In this document: positions 34,281 through 43,420 of the stretch, piece after piece
How the letters are laid out: each line of letters starts with the position of its first letter
How positions within the stretch are numbered: the stretch's first letter is position 1
DNA from: Clostridium frigidicarnis
GTDB taxonomy: Bacteria > Bacillota > Clostridia > Clostridiales > Clostridiaceae
Length of the DNA: 56,824 nt
Direction of reading: 5' to 3'
NCBI RefSeq assembly: GCF_900111985.1
Contig: NZ_FOKI01000022.1
Span: forward strand, 1 to 56,824
The notes under the pieces: model-generated
What the model saw: the letters and a program-made list of their open reading frames with translations, nothing else
The model's database searches: none
Told to the model about the DNA's origin: nothing
Translations under genes and position numbers: made by a program

Positions 34281-34495
34281 TGAGAGACGAAATTTTAAGA
34301 ATGGTTTCAACTGAAGGTGTTTGGGCTTTATTAAGTTTTTTACTTATTTATTATATTTTACAGATGCAAGGAAGGCGAGATTGTAAACAAGAGGAGAGAG
34401 AAGAACAGTATAGATCTTTGCTTTTGGAATTAACAGACAAATTTGAAAAACTACATTTAGATATAACAGAGATTAAAAACAAAATGAATTTTTAA
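34280..34495 (+). CDS. uviB: BhlA/UviB family holin-like protein
   Basis: 71 residues: a short N-terminus (MRDEILRMVSTEGVWALLSF), one membrane helix (LLIYYILQMQG) and a charged coiled-coil tail. This is the BhlA/UviB bacteriocin-holin pattern (in C. perfringens plasmids UviB accompanies bacteriocin release; TcdE-like holins aid toxin secretion). AAGGAGG precedes the ATG, and the stop of the sigma remnant overlaps the start. No bacteriocin gene is visible nearby, so its cargo, if any, is unknown. Confidence 0.8.
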   Translation: MRDEILRMVSTEGVWALLSFLLIYYILQMQGRRDCKQEEREEQYRSLLLELTDKFEKLHLDITEIKNKMNF

Positions 34496-34612
34496 ATCTA
34501 CTAAAAGTAATATCTGTATTCCTTTGATTTACAAGTCAACTTATTCTACAATTTATATTGAGCAAAAAAATTTACAATGCTTTTAAAGTTAAAATAAAAA
34601 TTAAGGTTACAA

Positions 34613-34648
34613 TATGAAAACCTCGCAATTAAATACGAGGTTTTCATA
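34613..34648. terminator. Terminator between uviB and the GH20 gene
   Basis: 13-bp perfect stem TATGAAAACCTCG/CGAGGTTTTCATA with a 10-nt loop. It can serve both converging genes. Confidence 0.8.
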
Positions 34649-34761
34649 AAAATATTTTTTTAAATTCTCTGTTTTTATTATAATTTAGGAGAATTTTATT
34701 TGCTCTTAATACGATATTATAAAATATTAACTTATATTTATTTTGCTTTCATATCCGTATT

Positions 34762-37700
34762 TTAACTTTTACCTATTTGATTAACTTTCTTCACAAAATC
34801 ATTATATGATAAATCTTTTGCATCTCCCCATAGCTTAGAGCTAAATGCTGGTAATGCATCAATAAAACGAGAAAATATATCATTATCAGTCATATGATTA
34901 TCTTTTTTATCAATCATATCATTCCAAATAGCATAAGAAGAGCCTAACATCTGTTCATGCCCTGCCGGTATCATAGTATTTCCCATAACATTAGGTTGCC
35001 AACTATTGTATAAGAATTCTTTGTTTAAATAATCATAATAATAACCTGCTCCTGGAACAATATATAAAGTTCCATCAACCATATTAATTAAATCGAACCC
35101 ATCTTCAAACATTTCCTTAGGATTTGAATATCCAGTGTTCCAAATATTCATTTGAACATTTTTAGAACGAACAGGTGTATTACCTGAATATACTGTTAAA
35201 CCTCCCCAGAGACGTACTGTACGACCTTTTTCATTCTGCATAAAGCCTAACAAATCATCTGTATATTTTCTGAACTCTTCTTTATAACCACCATCATATT
35301 CATCTGTTCCTATATTTACAACTGTATCCTTATCAAATATTGGATTATCTCCATCTAAATATTCATTCCATAAATTTTTAACGAACTTTAATGTTTGAGA
35401 ATTATTAATATTAAGGTGGTCAACTGAATTTCCTAGTTTTAAATCTGGACGCACTTTTATAAATGCTAAAGAGTGAGCTGGTGTATCAAATTCAGGAACT
35501 ATATTTACACCTATATTTCTTGAATCTCTTATAAATTTATTAAACTGAGCTTTAGTATAAAAGGTATCTTTACTAGTTAAATCAGCTTTGTTTAATCCAT
35601 TATTTCCACCTTTTTTAATATTTGATTCTAGACGGAATCCTGAATAAGCATTTATTGGATTTTCACCATTTTGAGTATAATCACCTAAGAAAATATAATT
35701 ATCATTTAAGTGAATTTGAAAATCATTCATTTTATACCAGGCCATTGTTTTAGCTGTTTTATATAGATATTCTAATGAAAATGGTTTTCTACCAACATCT
35801 AACATAAATCCACGAACTTTATATTTAGGATAATCTCTTACTATACCTTGAGGAATAGTTGTTTTGTTTTGCTGTAATATTTGTAATATACTTCTAGTTG
35901 CCCAAAAAGCACCAATACTATCTTGAGCTTCTACCTTAACCAAATCAGTAATGGTCATTAGATGACCTTCTTTTCCTAATCCTTTATCATTTGTAGATAA
36001 TGTAAAGTAAAGGTCACCTGGTGAAGGAGAAGTAGATTCTACAACGCTAATATCTCTATTAGTTATTTCTTTATAATCCTTAGCAAAGGTACTAGCCATC
36101 TTACTTAATTGATTCTTATAAGCTGGGTCGATTACTATTTTGCTAGAATCACTAATATAGAAATTATTTTTACTTCCAAACCACTCCCTAACTTCTGGTA
36201 TTACTACTGGTTTTGAATTTGAACCACTTTGTTGCTTGTATTTTCCAGGAACTATAATTTCCATAGGATCGGTTAAAGCGTTCTTTCCATCTTTAGAAAT
36301 TTCAAATGTAACAGAAATCTTGGTATCGACAATAGGTTTATGAATTGTTAGATCTTTATCAATTACCTGTTCATAATCCGCTCCAACAAATTTTATATTA
36401 TATCCTTCTGCAACTTTTGGCATAGTTAACTTTTCGTCATCTGGACCTACTTTTGGTGGTGATATATTATCTAGAATATCTTCTACTGATGCTTTTAAAT
36501 CACCAGAATATACTGAAAATTCTAATATAGAAACATTGTTCCAACTTATTCCACCAATTACTTGATCAGCTTGTGCATGAGATTTAATAAGTACTCTAAT
36601 ATATCTTCCTTCTACAGGCCTATCTAATACTATTTTATTACTTAAAGACTTAGGATAAGTATTTATCGTCTTAACGGTTGTCCAATTCCTATCATCATCA
36701 GATATCTGAATAGAATAATTAGTAGCATTTCTTCTTTCCCAATCAATAACCACTGTCTTAATTGTACTTCTTTTTTGTAAGTCTACTCTTAACCATTCTT
36801 CATTACTTCTTACTGCACTTGCCCAACGACTATCTTGATTTTTAACTCCATCAACAGCCTTTTCTGGAATCAAATTATTTGCCTCTTGACTTGATGCAGT
36901 TGCAGGTTTATTTAATGCTATATTTTCAGTTGAATATACAGTTCCACCAGTCTCTGTATCTAAATTACCACCATATACTTCAAATTCATATACTGAAACT
37001 GCATTCCAATTTACACTCACTTTACCTTGAGGAGATCCGCTTGCAACAAAATTAGCAATATATAATCTTACATACCTCGCCGAAACAGCTTGGTCTAAGA
37101 TGATTTTTTGGGTATAATCTACTGGATAATTTTTGTAAGATTTAACTTCAGTCCAGTTTTCCCCATCATTTGATGTTTCTATACTATAATCAGTTGCATT
37201 TTTACGTTCCCATTCAATTACAAGCGTTTGGAATTTTTTAGCTTGACCAAAATCTAAAGCTAAATATTTAGGCGATATTCCTAAATCACTTGACCATCTA
37301 GATTGTTTGTTATTTGTAGTTTCTCCTCTGTTAACTATTCCATCAATAGCTTTATTCGGTCCAAAAATTGATGGGTCTTCGCTTCCACTTGCACTTACCT
37401 TAGCACTTTTTGCTAAATTAATATTTTCTGAATCTGTATTTGTTACCGTACCAATAACCTCAAATTCATATAATGATATCGATTTCCAATTTATATCTCC
37501 ACCATCATACTCAGTTACAGATAACTTTACGTATCTACCTGAAACAGCTGAATCTAATTTAATATTAGTTCTTAACTCAGTAATATTTAATTTATTAGGT
37601 TTTGAATATACTTCAGTATAATTTATATTATCATTAGATACTTTAATATTGAAACTTTTAATATTAGTTCTTTCCCATTCAATATTAAACTCATCAAATA

Positions 37701-38007
37701 TTCTTTCTTTTTTTAAATCTACAGTTAAAACTCTTTCCTCATTCCCTACATCGGTAGACCACCTTGATTGTTTACTCTTCCCTCCTTCATTTCGATTAGT
37801 AATACCGTCTATTGCTTTATCAGGTCCCCATATATTTTCCTGTCCTGATTCAATATTACTTGCAGTAGCAATGCCTTCTAAAGCAAAATTTACACGTTGA
37901 TCTTCTGAATTAACTTTTGTTTGTGCTCTACTTAATACTGGAATATTGAAAAAAATAAAAGTAACTATCATAAACAAAGTTAATAATGATTTGGTTTTTT
38001 TCCTCAT
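34762..38007 (-). CDS. Secreted GH20 beta-hexosaminidase with three F5/8-type C (CBM32) domains
   Basis: 1081 residues. Signal peptide (SLLTLFMIVTFIFFNIPVLS). Three discoidin-like sugar-binding domains occupy about residues 40-190, 200-350 and 360-505; each has the DGI-NR(G/D)…QSRW signature, then a WERxNxxxYxIE-type strand. A spacer and a GH20 N-terminal domain precede the catalytic barrel: VRGFMLDVGRKPF, IVPEFDTPAHSLAF, and the Asp-Glu pair in NIGTDEYDGG. The family cleaves terminal GlcNAc/GalNAc or, in lacto-N-biosidases, whole disaccharides. Mucin or milk-glycan use is likely. No LPXTG anchor is visible. Confidence 0.9.
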   Translation of the reverse strand: MRKKTKSLLTLFMIVTFIFFNIPVLSRAQTKVNSEDQRVNFALEGIATASNIESGQENIWGPDKAIDGITNRNEGGKSKQSRWSTDVGNEERVLTVDLKKERIFDEFNIEWERTNIKSFNIKVSNDNINYTEVYSKPNKLNITELRTNIKLDSAVSGRYVKLSVTEYDGGDINWKSISLYEFEVIGTVTNTDSENINLAKSAKVSASGSEDPSIFGPNKAIDGIVNRGETTNNKQSRWSSDLGISPKYLALDFGQAKKFQTLVIEWERKNATDYSIETSNDGENWTEVKSYKNYPVDYTQKIILDQAVSARYVRLYIANFVASGSPQGKVSVNWNAVSVYEFEVYGGNLDTETGGTVYSTENIALNKPATASSQEANNLIPEKAVDGVKNQDSRWASAVRSNEEWLRVDLQKRSTIKTVVIDWERRNATNYSIQISDDDRNWTTVKTINTYPKSLSNKIVLDRPVEGRYIRVLIKSHAQADQVIGGISWNNVSILEFSVYSGDLKASVEDILDNISPPKVGPDDEKLTMPKVAEGYNIKFVGADYEQVIDKDLTIHKPIVDTKISVTFEISKDGKNALTDPMEIIVPGKYKQQSGSNSKPVVIPEVREWFGSKNNFYISDSSKIVIDPAYKNQLSKMASTFAKDYKEITNRDISVVESTSPSPGDLYFTLSTNDKGLGKEGHLMTITDLVKVEAQDSIGAFWATRSILQILQQNKTTIPQGIVRDYPKYKVRGFMLDVGRKPFSLEYLYKTAKTMAWYKMNDFQIHLNDNYIFLGDYTQNGENPINAYSGFRLESNIKKGGNNGLNKADLTSKDTFYTKAQFNKFIRDSRNIGVNIVPEFDTPAHSLAFIKVRPDLKLGNSVDHLNINNSQTLKFVKNLWNEYLDGDNPIFDKDTVVNIGTDEYDGGYKEEFRKYTDDLLGFMQNEKGRTVRLWGGLTVYSGNTPVRSKNVQMNIWNTGYSNPKEMFEDGFDLINMVDGTLYIVPGAGYYYDYLNKEFLYNSWQPNVMGNTMIPAGHEQMLGSSYAIWNDMIDKKDNHMTDNDIFSRFIDALPAFSSKLWGDAKDLSYNDFVKKVNQIGKS

Positions 38008-38642
38008 ATGTATACTCCCCTACTATAATTATTTGTAAAAAACAGGTATAATTCACCCCTTAACAGTATAATTTTCTATTTTTACATAAACTATAAAAGT
38101 CAAATATTTGGTATCTTATAGATTATATAAGTTGATTATTTGTTAAAATAATAACAAATAAAAGAGAAACATAACAACAATTAATTTTATATACAAATAT
38201 TAAGACCGAATTTATATAATAAACAATAAATTATACTGCTATGACTTTATTATTTATAATATCAAAGTAGTACAAGCTATGCAATGTTTTAGCAATAATT
38301 ATTTACCTAAATTGACTTAGGACAGTTCTTCTCTCATAAATTTAGACAATACTAATTTAAGCTATCTTAAGATAAAAATAATTTCTATTTTAAGATAGCT
38401 TAGTGAAACTTAGTATATATTTGATTTTTCTATATTTTACTTTCTAATTTTAATAATTTCATTAATTTTTGAATACTTTAGTTTATTTAATTTTGATTAC
38501 ATTTAGTTAAATTGCATCTGCTTTTTTAAAGCCCATTAATTTTCTTAATCTATACCAAATAATTATTGAATTTTAATTCTATAATCTAGCTATTCTAACT
38601 CATTTATATTTAGCTTTAAATAAATTATTAGATACTAACTCT
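38008..38642. other. Long AT-rich gap with decayed sequence
   Basis: 635 bp without an intact gene. Includes a 13-bp hairpin (38358-38402) and, on the minus strand near 38520-38580, an orphan coding-like tail SIIIWYRLRKLMGFKKADAI before a stop, which may be what remains of a membrane protein. The promoter of the GH20 gene must lie at its left end. Confidence 0.4.
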
Positions 38643-38940
38643 TTAACTAAATCTTGATTTCATTATTATAATTAAAACTATAGCTATTGCTATTAGAATA
38701 GAAGTCCTAAGCACAAATTATAAAGCTTTTTCGCCTTTGGTAGATAGTCTTTTTGTTCAACGTTATATTTAAATCTTTCTACTATATCATCTATTGATTC
38801 TTCCATATGCTCCTCTATAAATATTGCATATTCATCTCCTTCCTTAGGTGTTACTTTAATATTTTTCTTTTATCAGTTTTAAAATAAGTTACTCTTTTAA
38901 TTTCCTCATTATAAAATATTTTTACTGGCTTATTTATCAC
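38643..38940 (-). pseudogene. Small tail-anchored membrane protein gene with two frameshifts
   Basis: GTG start at 38940 with AGGAG seven bases upstream. The frame begins MINKPVKIFYNEEIKRVTYF and stops early. Adding one A to the run in AGAAAAAT restores IKVTPKEGDEYAIFIEEHM, EESIDDIVERFKYN and VEQKDYLPKAKKLYN. Adding one T to AATTTG then restores a tail of VLRTSILIAIAIVLIIIMKS, a typical C-terminal membrane anchor, ending TAA at 38643. The restored protein has about 99 residues. It follows the ferric-reductase-like gene by 21 bp and was probably its operon partner. I do not recognise the family. Confidence 0.6.
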
Positions 38941-38961
38941 TTACTAATCTCCTACTTGTCA

Positions 38962-39675
38962 TTAAGCTAGGCTTGTCACCTTTGAAGCCTTTAACCTTTT
39001 ACTCATATAAACCTTTGATAATTTTAAAACAGCATAAGACCCAAATATTATTGTATAAGTACTTAACTTTAGCCAGTCCATGCTTTTACCATTTAATAAT
39101 ATTAGTAAAACATGGATATATGCTAAAAAATAAAAAAGATATGACCATCTCTGCAACTTTTTCCATTGTGTTGCTTTCATTTTTCGTCTTACTTTTTTAA
39201 ATGACGTAATAAATAATGGTATCATTAAAATAAAAGCTATAATTCCAATTACTATAAAGCTTAAATATGTTATCGGAAAAGGTTTTTGTGCAAAGGCCTT
39301 TGGAATAGAATAAATTATAAAACGAACTAAATATATAATGCCATGTGGCAACATAAGTATTGATGCTATAATAGCTAATTCAGCTCTTATATTTAGTAAT
39401 TTTCTTGTTATCGACCACTTTGTGTTTAACGCTCCAGCAAACATTACTAAAACAAAAAATGCAATTGAAAATATGCCCTTTATTGATGCTTTTTCAAAAT
39501 AAGAAATAAGCCCATACAACTTCATATCTGAAGTCATCCTTAAAATTTCATATCCTATTGTACTAATAGCTATTATTGTAGCTATAGAATAATAAATATG
39601 GTTGTTTTTTTTAATACTTTTTGTAAAGACTAAAGCTAGTCCTATTACAAAGATTAATGAGTAAATTAAATTCAT
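38962..39675 (-). CDS. Ferric reductase-like transmembrane protein
   Basis: 237 residues with six or seven membrane helices. The central part matches the ferric reductase-like (MsrQ/YedZ/FRD) heme-binding domain: His in MLPHGIIYLVRF and His in YFLAYIHVLLILL, with the basic KKVRRKMKATQWKKLQRWS between. It lacks the flavin and NAD domains and so needs a partner. A near-consensus Fur box lies 25-43 bp before the ATG, which argues for an iron role. AAAGGAGAG precedes the start. Confidence 0.8.
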   Translation of the reverse strand: MNLIYSLIFVIGLALVFTKSIKKNNHIYYSIATIIAISTIGYEILRMTSDMKLYGLISYFEKASIKGIFSIAFFVLVMFAGALNTKWSITRKLLNIRAELAIIASILMLPHGIIYLVRFIIYSIPKAFAQKPFPITYLSFIVIGIIAFILMIPLFITSFKKVRRKMKATQWKKLQRWSYLFYFLAYIHVLLILLNGKSMDWLKLSTYTIIFGSYAVLKLSKVYMSKRLKASKVTSLA

Positions 39676-39699
39676 ATTAACTCTCCTTTAATATCTATT

Positions 39700-39718
39700 G
39701 ATAACGAATATCAATATC
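39700..39718 (-). promoter_or_regulatory. Fur box of the ferric reductase-like gene
   Basis: GATATTGATATTCGTTATC (minus strand) matches the Fur consensus at 16 of 19. It sits just upstream of the ribosome binding site of the 39675 gene. Confidence 0.7.
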
Positions 39719-39757
39719 ATTTTACTTGAATATTTTTACAAAGTCAACAAAAAAATA

Positions 39758-39798
39758 TCTTCATCAAATCTTCATAACTTTAATAATAAAGTCTTCAT
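39758..39798 (+). promoter_or_regulatory. TCTTCAT direct repeats before the MacB-like ABC operon
   Basis: Three exact TCTTCAT heptamers start at 39758, 39769 and 39792, spaced 11 and 23 bp, i.e. on one face of the helix. A TATAAG-like -10 follows at about 39822 without a good -35. This is the layout of an OmpR-type activator site. Confidence 0.5.
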
Positions 39799-39885
39799 AA
39801 CCAACAGGTAGAATTTTCTATATAAGATAATTTTATTTTATACAATGGCATTATTAATAATGATTTAATTGGAGGTAATTTTATA

Positions 39886-40566
39886 ATGGAGATCTTAAAA
39901 GCTAAAAATATTTGTAAACGATATGGGGCTAAAGACACTAACGTTACTGCACTTGATAATGTTAGTATTTCAATTTCTAAAGGAGAATTTGTTTGTATTT
40001 TAGGGGAAAGTGGTTCTGGTAAAAGTACCCTCTTAAATATATTAGGTTCATTGGATACACCTACATCTGGAAGTATTTTTGTAGATGGTGTAGAACTTCT
40101 AAATGAATCTGAAGAGAATCTCTCTATATTTCGAAGAAGAAAAATAGGATTTATATTTCAATCTTATAATTTAATACCGGTTTTAAATGTTGAAGAAAAT
40201 ATATGCCTTCCCGTATTGTTAGATAATAAAAAAGTTGATACTGGCTATATCTATGATATTATTGTAACCTTAGGTCTTAAAGACAGAAAAAAACATCTTC
40301 CATCTGAGCTTTCTGGTGGACAAAAGCAACGCGTTGCTATAGCTAGAGCTCTTGCTAACAAACCATCTATACTCTTAGCTGATGAACCTACTGGTAATCT
40401 AGATAGCAAAAACTCTAAAGAAGTATTAAAACTGCTTAAATTATCAATAAAAAAATATAATCAAACCTTATTGATGATTACGCACAACTTAGAAATAGCA
40501 AAAGAAGCTGATAGAATTATAACTTTATCCGATGGAAAGATAATAAGAAATGAGGTGAATTGCTAG
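39886..40566 (+). CDS. ABC transporter ATP-binding protein (MacB/LolD type)
   Basis: 226-residue ATPase. Walker [11 protein letters not shown] loop FIFQSYN, signature LSGGQKQR, Walker [14 protein letters not shown] and switch His in MITHNLEIA. The length and motifs are those of the MacB/LolD/FtsE branch that energises FtsX-type permeases. GGAGG precedes the ATG. Its TAG overlaps the GTG start of the permease gene (TAGTG). Confidence 0.92.
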   Translation: MEILKAKNICKRYGAKDTNVTALDNVSISISKGEFVCILGESGSGKSTLLNILGSLDTPTSGSIFVDGVELLNESEENLSIFRRRKIGFIFQSYNLIPVLNVEENICLPVLLDNKKVDTGYIYDIIVTLGLKDRKKHLPSELSGGQKQRVAIARALANKPSILLADEPTGNLDSKNSKEVLKLLKLSIKKYNQTLLMITHNLEIAKEADRIITLSDGKIIRNEVNC

Positions 40567-43169
40567 TGAATAATTACAAAACTCTTTCTATTAAATATCT
40601 GTTAAATCAAAAGAAACAAAGCTTGTTAACAATATCCTCAATAGTATTATCTATCACCTTGATAACTTCTCTTTTAACAGGTTTTTTAACATTTAATAAT
40701 ATGCAAAAAGAAAATGCAATTAATACTTCTGGCTTATATCATACTAAAATCCTTGATTTAACTAGTGATGAGTCAAATTCTTTAAAGACTAATGATAAAG
40801 TGTCTAATGTTGGTAATGAAACCTTTATAGACAAAGTCCAATTAAGTGATAAAACATTTTTAGATGTTTTTGCTTATGATTCTAATCTTTTTACTATGAA
40901 AGAAAAAACCTTAGAATCAGGACGAATGCCTATTAATTCTAATGAAATAGCCTTAGAACACTGGGTTTTAAATTTAATTAATAAGAATTTACAATTAAAT
41001 GATACTGTAACACTAGATATAGCTGGTGTTAAAAAGAACTTTACTTTTGTAGGTTTAATTCGTACCAATTCTTCATCAACACTCTATGACCGTACTGGAA
41101 CCGCCATTATTAATGACTCTAATATAAAAGATTTTACTCACTTAGATAATCCTAATTATAATAGTTATATTTTAATTAAGGATGACTTAAAAATTCAAAA
41201 AAGTATTGAGAATGTTATAGCTAACTCTAATTTATCTAGTAAAACTTTAGAAGATAATAACAAGCTTTTAAATATTTTATTTGAAAATAAAGATAGTGAT
41301 ACTTTCATGACACTTATAGCTATTATTTTTATTTGTCTTCTTATTATATTTGCATCAATTGCAGTTATTCATAACGCTTTTAGTATATCGGTATTAGAAA
41401 GAATCAAAGAATTGGGAGCATTACGTTCTATTGGATGTACAAAAAAACAAATTAAAAGAATGCTTAAATACGAAGCTTTACTTTTAGGATTAGTTGCTAT
41501 ACCTATTGGATTATGTATTGGGCTTTTAATAATGACAATATTAGTTGTTATTATTAATCATACATACTCTGGAAATACTTCATTAATAATAAATCCTTGC
41601 GTTTTATTATTTATATCCTTACTTGGACTTGTTTCCGTTTTAATATCATCCAGGTCACCTTTGTCTATTGCATCAAAATTATCTCCAATTGAAGCTATGA
41701 ATAATTCTAGTACTACAATAAAAGAAAATATAAACAAAAAGCATAGTTTTCTCTATAATAGGTCATCTATTATTGGAAAAATATCTTTAAAAAATATGAA
41801 AAGAAATAAGAAACGTTTCAGATCTACTGTGTTTTCAATAAGCCTTAGTATTATTCTTTTTATATCTTTCTACTCTATTATTAATTATTCTTTTACCATG
41901 GTAAATCTACTATCTAATAATGGTGATTTTCAAAGCGATTTAAGAATATCTCATGAAAGTATTGTTGGAAGTGAAAGTAAGAATAATTCATCCTTTGTAG
42001 CTGAAGAAGGATTTACTAATGATTTTTATAATAAGCTTAAAAATATAGATGGTGTGGACAATGTTTATAAAAGAAATTTTAGACACGTAGTTTCTTTTTT
42101 TGATTTTGGTAAATTAGATAATGAATATATAAATTTCTTAAAAGATACTAAATCATTACCTAACACATTTAAAAACAAAGAATATTTTCTCACTACTAGC
42201 AGTGGTTTTTATGGTTATGAAGATGACCAATTAAAAGATTGTAATCAATACTTAAAGAATGGATCAATAGATATTGATGAAATGAACTCTAATAATGGAG
42301 TATTGATTATACAAAATAGTTTAATTCTTAATTCAAATAATAATAAAATTAAAAACATAAATCTATGTAATCTTAAAGTTGGGGATGAAATTTTTCTAGA
42401 TTTTGACCTGTCTAGTGATGTTGATGGATATACTGAAATGATAAATAGTTCTGAGGATCATAATATAAATAAGTTTCAAAAAGTTAAGGTTGTTGGAATA
42501 TTAAACAATGTACCTTATGATAGAAAATGTCCTTCTGGAGGATTAGGACTTATATCCACAAGTAAAGTTTATAAAAATCTTTCTAGACGTGATACTTCTG
42601 AAGGATTTGATGTGAAAATCAATTCTAAATCTGATAAAAATTATGTTAGTAAAACTGTAGAAGATATTTGTAATGATACCCCTAACTCAATATTTGAGGA
42701 CTTCAATAAAACAAATGCTACACAAAAACAATATTATATAAAAATTTCTATATTCTTATATGGAATTGTTGCTATTATAGTTTTAATTAGTATATTAAAT
42801 ATTGCTAACACTATAAATACTAATATTTTCTTAAAAACCAAAGAGTTTGCAACCTTAAAATCCATAGGAATAACACCAAAACAATTAAAGAAAATGATTG
42901 TTTTGGAATCCACATCTTATGGAATTTTGGGTTCTATTTATGGATGCATAATTGGCTTTTTAATATCTATTGCAGCTTACCAATTACTTTTTTCTATTAT
43001 CAAAGGATTCTTTATTCATGGCAATATAATGGATTTTAGTTTTAATTTTCCTTGGCTAGCTATACTAATATCCTTTTCTACAGCTATAATTATATGTTTA
43101 CTTTCAACTATTTCTCCACTTAGGAAAATGCTTAAAATTAATATTATTGAAAACTTAAGAACAAACTAG
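40566..43169 (+). CDS. FtsX-type ABC transporter permease, double-domain
   Basis: 867 residues from GTG at 40566, chosen because GAGGTG lies eight bases upstream and the stop of the ATPase overlaps it. One N-terminal helix, an extracellular domain (about 50-240), three helices with an FtsX domain (250-375), a second helix near 425, a larger extracellular domain (450-720) and a final FtsX domain (745-860). This duplicated layout is typical of MacB-like exporters in Firmicutes, which pump peptides or signal envelope stress. The substrate is unknown. It may be controlled by the two-component system at 46607-48291. Confidence 0.88.
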   Translation: MNNYKTLSIKYLLNQKKQSLLTISSIVLSITLITSLLTGFLTFNNMQKENAINTSGLYHTKILDLTSDESNSLKTNDKVSNVGNETFIDKVQLSDKTFLDVFAYDSNLFTMKEKTLESGRMPINSNEIALEHWVLNLINKNLQLNDTVTLDIAGVKKNFTFVGLIRTNSSSTLYDRTGTAIINDSNIKDFTHLDNPNYNSYILIKDDLKIQKSIENVIANSNLSSKTLEDNNKLLNILFENKDSDTFMTLIAIIFICLLIIFASIAVIHNAFSISVLERIKELGALRSIGCTKKQIKRMLKYEALLLGLVAIPIGLCIGLLIMTILVVIINHTYSGNTSLIINPCVLLFISLLGLVSVLISSRSPLSIASKLSPIEAMNNSSTTIKENINKKHSFLYNRSSIIGKISLKNMKRNKKRFRSTVFSISLSIILFISFYSIINYSFTMVNLLSNNGDFQSDLRISHESIVGSESKNNSSFVAEEGFTNDFYNKLKNIDGVDNVYKRNFRHVVSFFDFGKLDNEYINFLKDTKSLPNTFKNKEYFLTTSSGFYGYEDDQLKDCNQYLKNGSIDIDEMNSNNGVLIIQNSLILNSNNNKIKNINLCNLKVGDEIFLDFDLSSDVDGYTEMINSSEDHNINKFQKVKVVGILNNVPYDRKCPSGGLGLISTSKVYKNLSRRDTSEGFDVKINSKSDKNYVSKTVEDICNDTPNSIFEDFNKTNATQKQYYIKISIFLYGIVAIIVLISILNIANTINTNIFLKTKEFATLKSIGITPKQLKKMIVLESTSYGILGSIYGCIIGFLISIAAYQLLFSIIKGFFIHGNIMDFSFNFPWLAILISFSTAIIICLLSTISPLRKMLKINIIENLRTN

Positions 43170-43190
43170 CAATAAAATTTATACAAACCG

Positions 43191-43243
43191 AAAAATGAGG
43201 TCTAAGCACCGTAAACTAGCTAACTGCTTAGACCTCACTTTTC
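43191..43243 (+). terminator. Terminator of the MacB-like operon
   Basis: 12-bp stem GAGGTCTAAGCA/TGCTTAGACCTC (43197-43208 with 43225-43236), preceded by an A run and followed by ACTTTTCTTT. Confidence 0.85.
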
Positions 43244-43363
43244 TTTAGATAACACTTTATATTTTGAAAATAAACCTAAAATTTTTAACAGACTCAACAC
43301 TTTTTCACTAAAAATACTTACATTTTATCTGCTGATTATCACCTAAATGAAGATTTGTTCTAT
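43241..43363. repeat. Post-terminator repeat block and family B2 element, second copy
   Basis: The order matches 28219-28317: TTTCTTTAGATAACACTTTA with TATTTTGAAAAT, then TTTTTCACTAAAAATACTTAC, then ATTTTATCT and CACCTA. The tail AATGAAGATTTGTTCTAT (43346-43363) recurs inverted at 3828-3845. Family members differ in the middle. Confidence 0.5.
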
Positions 43364-43420
43364 CCGATAGTTTACTAATGCTTATCATTCCATTTCCATT
43401 ATATAATTTTACTATTTGAT

